From assembly GCA_050260055.1 (NCBI GenBank), contig JBLNBO010000046.1, positions 1 through 64,000 of the forward strand: a DNA stretch of 64,000 nt, written 5' to 3'. This document shows, in pieces, positions 23,879 to 32,222 of the stretch. Positions within the stretch are counted from its first letter, which is position 1. Each line of letters starts with the position of its first letter. The translations under genes and the position numbers were made by a program. Origin of the DNA: JBLMYQ01 sp050260055. GTDB lineage: Bacteria > Bacillota > Clostridia > Acetivibrionales > UBA4821. Under the pieces are notes generated by a model that was not told the origin of the DNA, did not search any database, and worked only from the letters and a program-made list of their open reading frames with translations.

Positions 23879-26248
23879 CTATTCATTGCTCTTTAACACC
23901 GCAATCATATCAATATCTCTAATCTTCTTTGTCAAAACGAAATTTGCCATTCCAGTAAATATCATTGTTAATACAAGCGATAACAAGTAAGTCTGCAGCG
24001 TTACTATAAATGGGAAAGTATACGAATCCGTATTACTTACCGATAACATCGTATATCCCATCCATAAGCCAGTAGGAAGTCCAATTAATCCGCCCCCAAA
24101 TGCTATTATATAATTTTCATTAAAAACCAGTTTTTTAACTTCGGAATCTTTGAATCCCAATACTTTTAATGTTGCAAGCTCTCTTTGCCTTTCAAATATA
24201 TTTATGGAAGCAATATTATACATAACAGCAATTGCAAGAATAGCTGCGAGAAAAATCATTACTCCTATTGATGATGTCGATGCAGCCATATTTTCAGTCA
24301 AATTATTCAATGAATCCGATTTGGATTGGATTGAGCTTACTGCCGGTATATCCTTTAATTCATCCATTACTTCTTTTTCAGCATTTGCATTATCAAGCTT
24401 CAATACTACCGAATTCGCACAAACACCTTCTCCTAGTATCCTGCCTGCATAATCAATACTACAGTAAGCACTTTGACCTATATATTGAGCGATTATGCCT
24501 CTTACATAGGTTTCCTTCTTTTCTTTTCCAGGAAGAAGCGATTTAATATATACCATATCATTGACTTTTACGCCTAATGTTTCAGCCATTTTTTGAGGTA
24601 TCAAAATTCCCTGTTTTGGCAGTTTCGCAGCTTCCCCTTTCTTATCAGTTACTTTATACATTTCAGGATTATCAATTAGGCCTGTGAAACCTGCGTCCTT
24701 TTTTCGCCATCCGTTTGAAATCTCTACCCCTGCTTCAACAACCGGTTCTAGCTTTGAAACATGCGATATATTTCTTATTCGCGACATTTCTTCTGCATTT
24801 AAAAACTTATTAAAATTAACCTTGATATCATAATTCTGAATGTTTTTGTACTGCTGATCTATCATATAATTAATTGAATCCAGCATACTTAAGGAAACCA
24901 GCACTAATGCAGTAGAAAATATTACACCTATTGAGGTCATCATGGCTCTTTTCTTATACCTGAATAAATTCCTTAAGATAATTTTCCAACTGTAATTTAA
25001 ATTTCTCCAAAATGCTTTGATTCTTTCCAGCAATATCGTTTTCCCGCTTTTTGGTGCTTTCGGCCGCATTGCTTGACTTGGTGTAATCTTTAAAACAACT
25101 TTGCATGCATTATAACCAGCCAATATGCAAAAGAACAGTGTTATCACCGATGCTGGTATGACAAGTTCCGGGTAAATCTTCATATCAGCAGGCGGAAGAT
25201 GAAAATAAGCATTCTCCATATTTGTAAAACCAATTCCAAGATACATTCCACAAACCGCTCCTAAAGCGCACCCAATCAAAGCAACAAATATCGAATAAGA
25301 TAAATAGTGAAAAAGCACCTGCATGTTGCTGAACCCGAATGCTTTTAGAATGCCAATCTGCGTCCTTTGATTTTCAACCATTCTTCCCATCATAATATAA
25401 ATAATTACTGCAGCAACTAAAAAGAATACAATTGGGAAAGTACCTCCGGTAGCTTTCAGACCTTTCATTTCTTCAGTCAGCATTCTATTGCTTATTTGGT
25501 CTTCGCTTCCAATAACACTTGTTGCTCCGTAGTTCTTTAGGATTTTTTTAAATTCATCCTTGGCATCCTCAATATCAGTACCATTTCTAAGGATTGCGGA
25601 TATATTATTTATAGAACCGTTAAAATCAAAAATCGCCTGACCGAAAGAGTTCTTGATGTAAACTATTCCAAATTTTGTATTATCAGGCATAAGCTCACCG
25701 CTGTCTTTCAAGACATAGACAAATTCAGGGCTCTTTACCGAGCCAGCCACTTTAAGTTTAATCTCGTTTCCATTAATTATTGGGTATATATAATCTCCGC
25801 GGCTTAACTTATGCGCTTTATAAAATTCTTCTTCAATAAGGCATTGATTGCTTTCATTTTCTGAAAAATACTTTCCTGATTTTATAACTACATCATTGAC
25901 AATATCTTGTTTTTTATCAGGCAGCGTGATTAGTCTCACTGTTGCATTCATATCAGAAATTTTCATTTTTGAATCTTGAACAATTCTTCCATTAGCCATT
26001 TTTACATATGGCAAAGCTTTTATTCTATCAATTATACCTTCAGGTGCTTTATAAAAATCGGCCCAAATATCTCCGAACCTGTATTCGCTATAGTATTTTG
26101 CGCTTGCTAAAGAAAGGTTCTTAAATGTCGCATTTATACCAGAATAGAACATAACACCAATCATAACTATAACAATTATAGATATGAATTGGCCTTTCGC
26201 TTCATTTGCATCTCTGATTAGTTTTCTTAGCAAAATACCCATTACCAT
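23879..26248 (-). CDS. FtsX/MacB-type ABC transporter permease
   Basis: This 789-residue permease has an N-terminal membrane helix (about 15-40), a large extracytoplasmic MacB-PCD-like domain, two FtsX domains (helices near 265-400 and 685-785), and a second periplasm-type domain between them. The FtsX signature appears twice, as QIGILKAFGFSNMQVLFHYL and ELATLKVLGFKDSEVKKLV. Its start overlaps the end of the ATPase gene. The duplicated layout is that of a full-length exporter half that works with one ATPase and an HlyD adaptor. Confidence 0.88.
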   Translation of the reverse strand: MVMGILLRKLIRDANEAKGQFISIIVIVMIGVMFYSGINATFKNLSLASAKYYSEYRFGDIWADFYKAPEGIIDRIKALPYVKMANGRIVQDSKMKISDMNATVRLITLPDKKQDIVNDVVIKSGKYFSENESNQCLIEEEFYKAHKLSRGDYIYPIINGNEIKLKVAGSVKSPEFVYVLKDSGELMPDNTKFGIVYIKNSFGQAIFDFNGSINNISAILRNGTDIEDAKDEFKKILKNYGATSVIGSEDQISNRMLTEEMKGLKATGGTFPIVFFLVAAVIIYIMMGRMVENQRTQIGILKAFGFSNMQVLFHYLSYSIFVALIGCALGAVCGMYLGIGFTNMENAYFHLPPADMKIYPELVIPASVITLFFCILAGYNACKVVLKITPSQAMRPKAPKSGKTILLERIKAFWRNLNYSWKIILRNLFRYKKRAMMTSIGVIFSTALVLVSLSMLDSINYMIDQQYKNIQNYDIKVNFNKFLNAEEMSRIRNISHVSKLEPVVEAGVEISNGWRKKDAGFTGLIDNPEMYKVTDKKGEAAKLPKQGILIPQKMAETLGVKVNDMVYIKSLLPGKEKKETYVRGIIAQYIGQSAYCSIDYAGRILGEGVCANSVVLKLDNANAEKEVMDELKDIPAVSSIQSKSDSLNNLTENMAASTSSIGVMIFLAAILAIAVMYNIASINIFERQRELATLKVLGFKDSEVKKLVFNENYIIAFGGGLIGLPTGLWMGYTMLSVSNTDSYTFPFIVTLQTYLLSLVLTMIFTGMANFVLTKKIRDIDMIAVLKSNE

Positions 26249-26946
26249 TCAATCCTTTCAGGCGGTACGGGGTTTTCATTTACAACAATATCTTCAACCA
26301 TTCCGCTTTTAAGCTTTATAACCTTATCAGCCATTCCTGCAATCGCGGAATTATGAGTAATTAGTATAGTAGTCCTCTTCATATTTTTATTCATATCATG
26401 TAAAAGCTTTAATACTATCTTGCCGGTTTTATAATCCAATGCTCCTGTAGGCTCATCGCATAAAAGCACAAGGGGATTTTTAGCGATGGCTCGAGCTATA
26501 GCTACTCTCTGCTGTTCCCCTCCCGAGAGCTGAGCCGGGAAATTGCCTCCTCTTTCGCTTAGCCCAATATCTTTCAAAACTTCCTTTGCATTTAACGGAC
26601 TGCTTACAGTCTGGGTTACTAATTCAACGTTTTCTATGGCAGTAAGATTAGGTATCAGATTGTAAAATTGGAATATAAATCCTACGTTATTTCTTCTATA
26701 GAGGGTAAGCTCTTTTTCCGAGAATTGTGCAATGTTTTTACCATCAACCAAAACCTCCCCTGAGGTTGGCTTATCCATTCCTCCGATGATGTTGAGTATA
26801 GTACTTTTACCCGAACCGCTAGGCCCAAGGACAACAACAAATTCGCCTCTGGTGATTTCGAAATTCATTCCATCACAGGCTTTTACAGTAACCTCTCCGG
26901 TTTTATATTCTTTACTTAGGTTTTTTACAACAATTATAGAATCCAA
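26242..26946 (-). CDS. ABC transporter ATP-binding protein (LolD/MacB type)
   Basis: This ATPase of about 234 residues powers the export system. It has Walker A GPSGSGKST, Q-loop FQFYNL, signature LSGGEQQRVAIARA, Walker B LLCDEPTGALD and the switch histidine in ITHN. TTG at 26946 is selected because GGGGGAT lies just before it; a longer frame from 26988 would start inside an operator. It is the first gene of the TetR-regulated operon and overlaps the permease start. Confidence 0.92.
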   Translation of the reverse strand: MDSIIVVKNLSKEYKTGEVTVKACDGMNFEITRGEFVVVLGPSGSGKSTILNIIGGMDKPTSGEVLVDGKNIAQFSEKELTLYRRNNVGFIFQFYNLIPNLTAIENVELVTQTVSSPLNAKEVLKDIGLSERGGNFPAQLSGGEQQRVAIARAIAKNPLVLLCDEPTGALDYKTGKIVLKLLHDMNKNMKRTTILITHNSAIAGMADKVIKLKSGMVEDIVVNENPVPPERIEW

Positions 26947-26972
26947 AGTAATCCCCCATCTATTTTTTCTAT

Positions 26973-26988
26973 TTGACCACCAAGTCAA
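26973..26988 (-). promoter_or_regulatory. TetR-type operator, downstream of the promoter
   Basis: This inverted repeat, TTGAC-N6-GTCAA, reads TTGACTTGGTGGTCAA on the minus strand. It shares TTGAC--GG-GGT-AA with the second site at 27014-27029 and lies between the -10 box and the start codon. Confidence 0.65.
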
Positions 26989-26994
26989 TCACCA

Positions 26995-27048
26995 ATGTAA
27001 TTATAGCACTCCATTAACCGCCTGGTCAATAGAGCGCTATAATTACAT
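26995..27048. promoter_or_regulatory. symmetrical overlapping promoters with embedded TetR-type operator
   Basis: On the minus strand, TTGACC (27024-27029) and TATAAT (27000-27005) are 18 bases apart and serve the export operon. On the plus strand, TTAACC (27014-27019) and TATAAT (27038-27043) are also 18 apart. The operator TTAACCGCCTGGTCAA (27014-27029) covers both -35 boxes. The outer arms 26995-27011 and 27032-27048 are an inverted repeat with 16 of 17 matches. One bound repressor could block both directions. Confidence 0.65.
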
Positions 27049-27185
27049 ATGATTGGTTTTATTCTGCATAAAATGGGCGCTCTGTTCTGTAGCTTACTGA
27101 TTATCTGTCATGCTAGAAACAAAGGCCTTCTACCATTTTGCTACACCTAAAATCAGTTATAAAACATTCCCTTCCCCTATTTCTC

Positions 27186-27215
27186 TTGTTTAATCATTTC
27201 TAAAAGTGATATAAT
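27186..27215 (+). promoter_or_regulatory. promoter of the orphan histidine kinase
   Basis: TTGTTT (27186-27191) and TATAAT (27210-27215) have an 18-base spacer. Confidence 0.55.
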
Positions 27216-27300
27216 TTTATTAAGAAAAATAATGTATCTTCTCCGCGCTCTTCCATGCTTTGTATTAATTTCTACTGTTCTCTGAGGAGGCTTCTAAAAT

Positions 27301-28776
27301 TTGAATAACAATATATTTTTTGATAATGAAATAAAAATAAACCGCTTTCTAATAAGGAGCAACTGGATTGCTATCCTTATCTCTTATCCATTGTTTTATT
27401 TCAATAGATTTATGGGTTTTACGAATATTAAATATGAAAACTTAACTATTGTATGTGTATTAACTGTTTTAATGGCACTTATATCTGAATTATGGTACTT
27501 ATTTGAAGCAAAATACAATAAATTTGATTTAATCCTGAAATATTATATCGTAACCGTAATATCAATATCCTTCACCATGCTTATTGCATTGATGGGCGAT
27601 CCATTTCTTATCGGTATCTATGTCTATCTATTCATCGCTGCAGCCTTATACTTTGATATAAAAATAAAGATATATGCCGGATTCCTGAATATCTTTTTTG
27701 TATTTATTCTTACATACTTTAATTTAATAAATCCATTTTTACGTTTTAATTCAGTCATTTTTTATGCAGACATATTTACAACATCAATTCTCTGCCTCGT
27801 GCTTCTTAGTGCTTATTCCCATAGGTCTATGAAAATTATTAATTTAATTCAAAGTCAGCAGGAACAGCTTGCAGAATTAAATTCATCTTTAGAGTCTAAA
27901 GTTAAGAACCGTACAATGCAGCTTGAAACTGCCAACCAAGAGTTAAATGCAAAAAATCAGGAAATGCTTGCACTTAATCAACTACTTTCTGACTCAAATA
28001 AAAACTTACAAAAGGCTTACGAAGACCTTTCACATACCGAGACTCAGCTTATACAAAATGAGAAAATGGCTTCTCTTGGCATGCTGGTTGCTGGCGTTGC
28101 CCATGAAATAAATAATCCTCTTGCTGCTTTAAATAATAATATAAGTGTTTTTGATACCATGTTAAAAAAGCTTGAAGGCAGAACTTATGATGATGAAACC
28201 TTCGAAAAAATGATTGCTGATTTTTATGGTATAAACAATATAAACTCTATGGCATGTGAAAGAATTATAAAAATTGTCAAAAGTTTAAGGAGCTTTGCCC
28301 GGTTAGATGAAGCTGAATATGTCGAAACAGATATCCACGAAAGCCTTGATAATACCCTTATTCTTCTAAACCATAAAATAAAAAACAATATTGAAATTAT
28401 TAAGGAATATGGTGAAATTCCAAAAATCATGTGTTTTTCAAATCAAATCAATCAAGTCTTCATGAACATTCTCTGCAACTCAATTGATGCAATAAATAAT
28501 GAAGGTAAAATTCGGATAAGGACTGAACACAAAGATGATAAAATAATTGTTAAGATAAAAGATACTGGGATAGGTATAAAGCCGGAGAACCTGAAGAAAA
28601 TTTTCGACCCAGGGTTTACGACAAAGGGGGTTGGCGTTGGCACAGGGCTTGGTATGTCCATTGTTTATAATATTATTGAAACTCACAAAGGAGAAATTCA
28701 TGTTAATTCAGAACCAGGAGCTGGTACAGAAACTATCATAATACTTCCGATAAACTCTGAGCCTAATTACTCTTGA
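27301..28776 (+). CDS. membrane sensor histidine kinase (NtrB-like), orphan
   Basis: This 491-residue kinase has about six membrane segments in the first 190 residues, a coiled-coil linker (about 195-255), a HisKA helix with the phospho-accepting histidine in AGVAHEINNPLAAL, and a HATPase_c domain with the N box NILCNSIDAINNE and G boxes DTGIGI and GVGTGLGMSI. The start is TTG after GAGGAGG. No response regulator or other gene is in the same unit. The ligand is unknown; the membrane part resembles no named sensor that I can identify. Confidence 0.88.
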   Translation: MNNNIFFDNEIKINRFLIRSNWIAILISYPLFYFNRFMGFTNIKYENLTIVCVLTVLMALISELWYLFEAKYNKFDLILKYYIVTVISISFTMLIALMGDPFLIGIYVYLFIAAALYFDIKIKIYAGFLNIFFVFILTYFNLINPFLRFNSVIFYADIFTTSILCLVLLSAYSHRSMKIINLIQSQQEQLAELNSSLESKVKNRTMQLETANQELNAKNQEMLALNQLLSDSNKNLQKAYEDLSHTETQLIQNEKMASLGMLVAGVAHEINNPLAALNNNISVFDTMLKKLEGRTYDDETFEKMIADFYGINNINSMACERIIKIVKSLRSFARLDEAEYVETDIHESLDNTLILLNHKIKNNIEIIKEYGEIPKIMCFSNQINQVFMNILCNSIDAINNEGKIRIRTEHKDDKIIVKIKDTGIGIKPENLKKIFDPGFTTKGVGVGTGLGMSIVYNIIETHKGEIHVNSEPGAGTETIIILPINSEPNYS

Positions 28777-28779
28777 GTT

Positions 28780-28816
28780 AAAGCCTAAGAATTTATCAAA
28801 AAACTTTTAGGCTTTA
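28780..28816 (+). terminator. intrinsic terminator of the kinase gene
   Basis: AAAGCCTAA pairs with TTAGGCTTT around an 18-base loop, followed by ATTAGATTTT. Confidence 0.65.
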
Positions 28817-28967
28817 TTAGATTTTCTGCTTGGAAAAAAGATTTTCCAATTTGCTATCCTATATACTTCTATTATTTATTTCCTGCAAAACCGGTCTCAC
28901 TTTTTACTTTCAAAAACTGTAGTTATAGCTGCTATGCCGCTTTATATATTCCTTTTAATTCCTGAAT

Positions 28968-28996
28968 TTTACTTTATTAGAAAAATGCGATATAAT
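28968..28996 (+). promoter_or_regulatory. promoter of the GNAT gene at 29 kb
   Basis: TTTACT (28968-28973) and TATAAT (28991-28996) have a 17-base spacer. Confidence 0.5.
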
Positions 28997-29031
28997 GAAA
29001 TTGATAGCTTACAAAAAAAGGGGGGTTTTTC

Positions 29032-29889
29032 ATGGGTAGAGATGATAGAGATGGGCCAATTCGCCGCAGTATTAGCGAAATGAATAGTAGTATTAGGGAT
29101 ATGAATCGCAGTAATCTACAAAGAAGATCAACCTATCCAACACCTATGCAGGTTATCTCCCGAACCAGTAAGCCTGATAAGCCAAAAGAAGAGAAATCAA
29201 AACAACAAGATATTCAACCGCGTTCCAGGTTTGAGCCAGTTATCAGACAAATGGAAAAAAAGGACATTGATGAGGTAATTAACATATTTGATGCTGTTTA
29301 TCCTGAACTTATAGGTTCTGAAGAGGATCAATGGCAGCCGGAACATCTATTGGTAAGTTCAGAGAAATTTCCGGAAGGCCATATGGTAGCAGTTGTTGAT
29401 GGCAAAGTAGTTGGTTTTTCTCTTTCCTTTATTATAAATGAAGAGAGGCTCAAAAACGACAAGACTGAGGAAGACACAGAAGGTGATGGTTTTCTCGATA
29501 CTCACGACCTTGAAAATGGGAATGTTCTCTATGTCAGTGAAGTTGTTGTACGTCCTGATTTACAACATCAAGGCATTGGGAAAAACCTGATTTTAAACCA
29601 GAAAAACGTTGTAGAGAAATTCAAATTAAAAGGTGCCGCCGGAGCAAGCCTAGTTCCTGATTATCATAAATACCATTTAGAACATCCTGACTGCGATATT
29701 CATGAATATGTAGGATTAAAGGATTCAGGCGGGAAACCTATTGACAGGAACATCAAGTTCTACGAAAGCGCTTACTCTCACTACGGCGCTGAAGGCACCT
29801 TGACTCGATATGTCAAAGAAGGATATGTCGCAGACATAAATTCTGAAGGTAATGGTCTTATTTATCTCTGGGAGCCCACTAAAGAATAA
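29032..29889 (+). CDS. GNAT-family acetyltransferase with disordered N-terminus
   Basis: This 285-residue protein has a low-complexity, Arg/Ser-rich N-terminus (about 1-65) followed by a GNAT domain. The acetyl-CoA loop is visible as VVRPDLQHQGIGKNLI (RxxGxG/A type: QHQGIG), preceded by the strand NVLYVSEVVV. An acidic insertion EDTEGDGFLDTHDLENGN sits just before motif A. GGGGGG precedes the ATG at a short distance. It appears monocistronic. Substrate unknown; the long insertions make it larger than ordinary family members (about 150-190). Confidence 0.8.
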   Translation: MGRDDRDGPIRRSISEMNSSIRDMNRSNLQRRSTYPTPMQVISRTSKPDKPKEEKSKQQDIQPRSRFEPVIRQMEKKDIDEVINIFDAVYPELIGSEEDQWQPEHLLVSSEKFPEGHMVAVVDGKVVGFSLSFIINEERLKNDKTEEDTEGDGFLDTHDLENGNVLYVSEVVVRPDLQHQGIGKNLILNQKNVVEKFKLKGAAGASLVPDYHKYHLEHPDCDIHEYVGLKDSGGKPIDRNIKFYESAYSHYGAEGTLTRYVKEGYVADINSEGNGLIYLWEPTKE

Positions 29890-29893
29890 AACT

Positions 29894-30631
29894 TTACAGC
29901 CCCAATTTCATTCCATTTTTCTTCAACCATTGCCGAGCTTTTTTATGCTCAGGCATATGTAGAGCAACCATATTCCAATATTCCTTAGAATGGTTTAAAT
30001 ACCTTAAATGGCAAACCTCATGTATAATCACATAATCCGTTACCCACTGCGGTGACATTATAAGCTTCCAGTTAAAATTTAAATTGCCCTTTTTTGAACA
30101 GCTGCCCCATCTGGTTTTCTGCTCCTTAACCCTCATAGTGTTATAATGAAATCCTATAATTCTGCAAAAATAATCAAGCCGTTCCTTAAAAGCTTTGTTT
30201 GCAGCCTCTATATACCATTTTTTTAAAGCATCCTCTATAGCGGCCTTTCTTTCATTTTCTTCGATATTTTCATTTACATATATGTCAAACAGCTTGCCAT
30301 CAAAGTCAATGAATACTTTCTTGTTATTATATGTATAAATTGCAATGTTACACTCATCACCCTTAAAAAGAATTCTCTCGCCGGTTTTCCATTCTCTATC
30401 GCATTCTTCTGCTTTCACAGACTGAAGTTTCACATAGTTCTTGTATATCCAATTACTTTTTATCTTTAAAACCTTTTCCACTTCATCAAGTTTGGTTCTT
30501 AAAGGTTTTGTAACCCTTAGCCCATCAGTCCCCATAACTAGCTTAATACACTTCGCCTTTTTATTTTCAGTAACATAGTAAGGTATGGATAAGCTGCCTA
30601 TATTAAAATAGAACTCTTCATTAGTAATCAT
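29894..30631 (-). CDS. YgjP-like zinc metallopeptidase (DUF45/M48-type)
   Basis: This 245-residue protein matches the YgjP/DUF45 family. It has a beta-rich N-terminal half and a C-terminal metallopeptidase-like part with RWGSCSKKGNLNFNW and the HEVCHL motif (HExxH-type, about 205-210), followed by NHSKEYW. Some members are encoded by restriction loci, others stand alone as here. Cellular substrate unknown. AAGGAAAAG precedes the ATG. It converges with the upstream GNAT gene, 4 bases from its stop. Confidence 0.85.
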   Translation of the reverse strand: MITNEEFYFNIGSLSIPYYVTENKKAKCIKLVMGTDGLRVTKPLRTKLDEVEKVLKIKSNWIYKNYVKLQSVKAEECDREWKTGERILFKGDECNIAIYTYNNKKVFIDFDGKLFDIYVNENIEENERKAAIEDALKKWYIEAANKAFKERLDYFCRIIGFHYNTMRVKEQKTRWGSCSKKGNLNFNWKLIMSPQWVTDYVIIHEVCHLRYLNHSKEYWNMVALHMPEHKKARQWLKKNGMKLGL

Positions 30632-30680
30632 ATTAACTCTTTTCCTTATTAAAATTGCTTTGAAACCTCTTTCTGCCTAT

Positions 30681-30709
30681 ATTATATAAGAATAAAGCGA
30701 ACCTGCAAA
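30681..30709 (-). promoter_or_regulatory. possible promoter of the YgjP-like gene
   Basis: On the minus strand, TTTGCA (30704-30709) and TATAAT (30681-30686) have a 17-base spacer; it overlaps the terminator of the preceding operon. Confidence 0.45.
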
Positions 30710-30723
30710 CGATTCGCCTTATT
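30691..30723 (-). terminator. terminator of the merR-ECF-DUF1893 operon
   Basis: On the minus strand, AATAAGGCGAA pairs with TTCGCTTTATT (one mismatch) around a 10-11-nt loop, followed by CTTATA. Confidence 0.5.
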
Positions 30724-30731
30724 CCTTTCCC

Positions 30732-31163
30732 TTATTCTTTATTCTTTTTATTCAAAAAATCCAATGTATGCTTTATTGCCTCAAAAGCATCTGATGGATT
30801 CTCAATATCCTTGACAGTCTGTTCCATAGGGCAAAGGCCGGTTCCAGCGTGGTTTACAATAGTTTGAGTTAGCGTGTCATAGGAATATTGCACACCGTAT
30901 TTCAGAAAAACCTTTAGAGCTTGTTCGCTCATTACGGAAGCATATATCTCTTTTACTCCCGCCAATACAAAAAGCATAGCTGCTGCCTTGCCTACAATCT
31001 TGTCCGCCGCGGAAAACCCATTCAAATCTATACCTGCAGTTATAAATTCTACCATAGGAGTAATGCCGCTTAGGGTACTTGTATGGGTGATGTCGTCTTT
31101 GCAAAGTACACAGGTATATCCACCACTTAGGAATAGTTTCTGTGCTTGTTCTATATTAGTCAT
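30732..31163 (-). CDS. DUF1893 domain protein
   Basis: This 143-residue protein matches the DUF1893 family: LFLSGGYTCVLCKDD near the start, the central DKIVGKAAAMLFVLAGV, and GLCPMEQTVKDI near the end. The ATG at 31163 lies in the sequence ATGACTAA, overlapping the stop of the ECF gene by 8 bases, so its translation is probably coupled. A GTG at 31178 is an alternative start. The family has no firm biochemical role that I know; its pairing with an ECF substrate-binding component suggests handling of the imported compound. Confidence 0.82.
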   Translation of the reverse strand: MTNIEQAQKLFLSGGYTCVLCKDDITHTSTLSGITPMVEFITAGIDLNGFSAADKIVGKAAAMLFVLAGVKEIYASVMSEQALKVFLKYGVQYSYDTLTQTIVNHAGTGLCPMEQTVKDIENPSDAFEAIKHTLDFLNKKNKE

Positions 31164-31713
31164 TGTACTTTTTCCCACTTTCTATCCAGAACATTATCAG
31201 CGGGAACAAACACCATTGGAGCAGAATACCCGGCAGGCCACCGATTACAAAGTTCCAAATTCCAGCAGCATTTATAACCTGACTTTCTAACCCATAAACA
31301 GCAAACAGAATCGCCGAGGCTCTAAGCATTCGCCCAGCAATCTGTATCAGCAAAAGTTTGCTAAATGCCATCATTTTCACCTTACTTAACACTCCGGCAG
31401 CAAGGCCATAACCTGCTAGTTCGATTATTATAAAAGGAAGAATAACTGCCCCCGGCATACCAGAAAAACCAAAACTAATAAGTGGACTCAGGACGCCTAC
31501 AACAATACCAACTATAGGCCCAGCAAGCAATCCAGCCAGAATCACTGGCAGCTGCATAGGCAGAAAGGTTTCACCCAAAGCAGCTCCCTGTCCAGAAATA
31601 ACACCCACAGCGTGAAATATCTGGGGCAGAACCACAGCAGCAAGAATAGCTGCCGCAGTAGTTAATATTTTGGTTTTAAAGGTTATTTTATCTATCGTTA
31701 ATAAATTCGTCAT
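31156..31713 (-). CDS. ECF transporter substrate-binding (S) component
   Basis: This 185-residue membrane protein has about six hydrophobic segments and the S-component-like pattern ALGETFLPMQLPVILAGLLAGP (about 46-67), with small residues in the first helix (TTAAAILAAVVLPQ) for contact with EcfT. It should capture a vitamin or related micronutrient and work with a shared EcfAA'T module elsewhere. The sequence does not tell the ligand. AAGGAGATG precedes the ATG. It lies between a merR gene and the DUF1893 gene in one short operon. Confidence 0.78.
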   Translation of the reverse strand: MTNLLTIDKITFKTKILTTAAAILAAVVLPQIFHAVGVISGQGAALGETFLPMQLPVILAGLLAGPIVGIVVGVLSPLISFGFSGMPGAVILPFIIIELAGYGLAAGVLSKVKMMAFSKLLLIQIAGRMLRASAILFAVYGLESQVINAAGIWNFVIGGLPGILLQWCLFPLIMFWIESGKKYND

Positions 31714-31747
31714 GAAAGCATCTCCTTAATTTGAAAGTTATATAAAA

Positions 31748-32134
31748 CTAATTATCTAATCTTTTTAACTCTTTCTCTTTTACAACTACTCCCCGTTCAT
31801 ATCTTTCTATTTTGTAATCCAAGCGTTCAATTGTTTTCTTCATTTCTTCCATTTTTTCTATTAACAGCTTACGCTGCTCGATTAAGAGTCTTTTTCTAGC
31901 ATCAATAGTTTCATCACCCTGCTTGAACAGCGCAACATACTCAATCAATACTTCAATTGGAAGACCTGCATTTCTCATACATTTGATAAATTCAACCCAC
32001 CTGCAGTCTTCTTCCGTATAATCCCTCATTCCACCTTTTTTGCGATTTACAGTAGGAATCAATCCAATGCGTTCATAATAACGCAGAGTATCCTGCGAAA
32101 GATTATATTTTTTGCTTACTTCTGCAATCGTCAC
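31748..32134 (-). CDS. MerR-family regulator
   Basis: This 128-residue protein has an N-terminal winged helix-turn-helix (MTIAEVSKKYNLSQDTLRYYERIGLIP), a second part with MRDYTEEDCRWVEFIKCMRNAGLPIEVL, and a C-terminal coiled coil. The effector region has no cysteine pair, so it is not a metal sensor of the MerR/CueR type. It matches regulators often found beside aldo/keto reductases. The start is GTG after GGGGGTG. Its own promoter and that of the adjacent reductase both have the 19-base spacer and dyad that MerR proteins twist open. Confidence 0.88.
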   Translation of the reverse strand: MTIAEVSKKYNLSQDTLRYYERIGLIPTVNRKKGGMRDYTEEDCRWVEFIKCMRNAGLPIEVLIEYVALFKQGDETIDARKRLLIEQRKLLIEKMEEMKKTIERLDYKIERYERGVVVKEKELKRLDN

Positions 32135-32157
32135 GACTTCACCCCCTGATGTGTGAT

Positions 32158-32188
32158 ATTATATCACCTAAAACTAGCTCCAAGTCAA
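32158..32188 (-). promoter_or_regulatory. MerR-type promoter of the merR-ECF-DUF1893 operon
   Basis: TTGACT (32183-32188) and TATAAT (32158-32163) are separated by 19 bases. The spacer contains TGGAGCTAGTTTTAGGTGA, closely matching the spacer of the aldo/keto reductase promoter. Confidence 0.75.
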
Positions 32189-32222
32189 ACCTTCAAAAAA
32201 ATCTTCTATCCAGAAAATAGGG

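Noticed and set aside
30877..31104. 75-codon minus-strand frame
   Set aside because: It is an alternative frame inside the DUF1893 gene with no independent signals.
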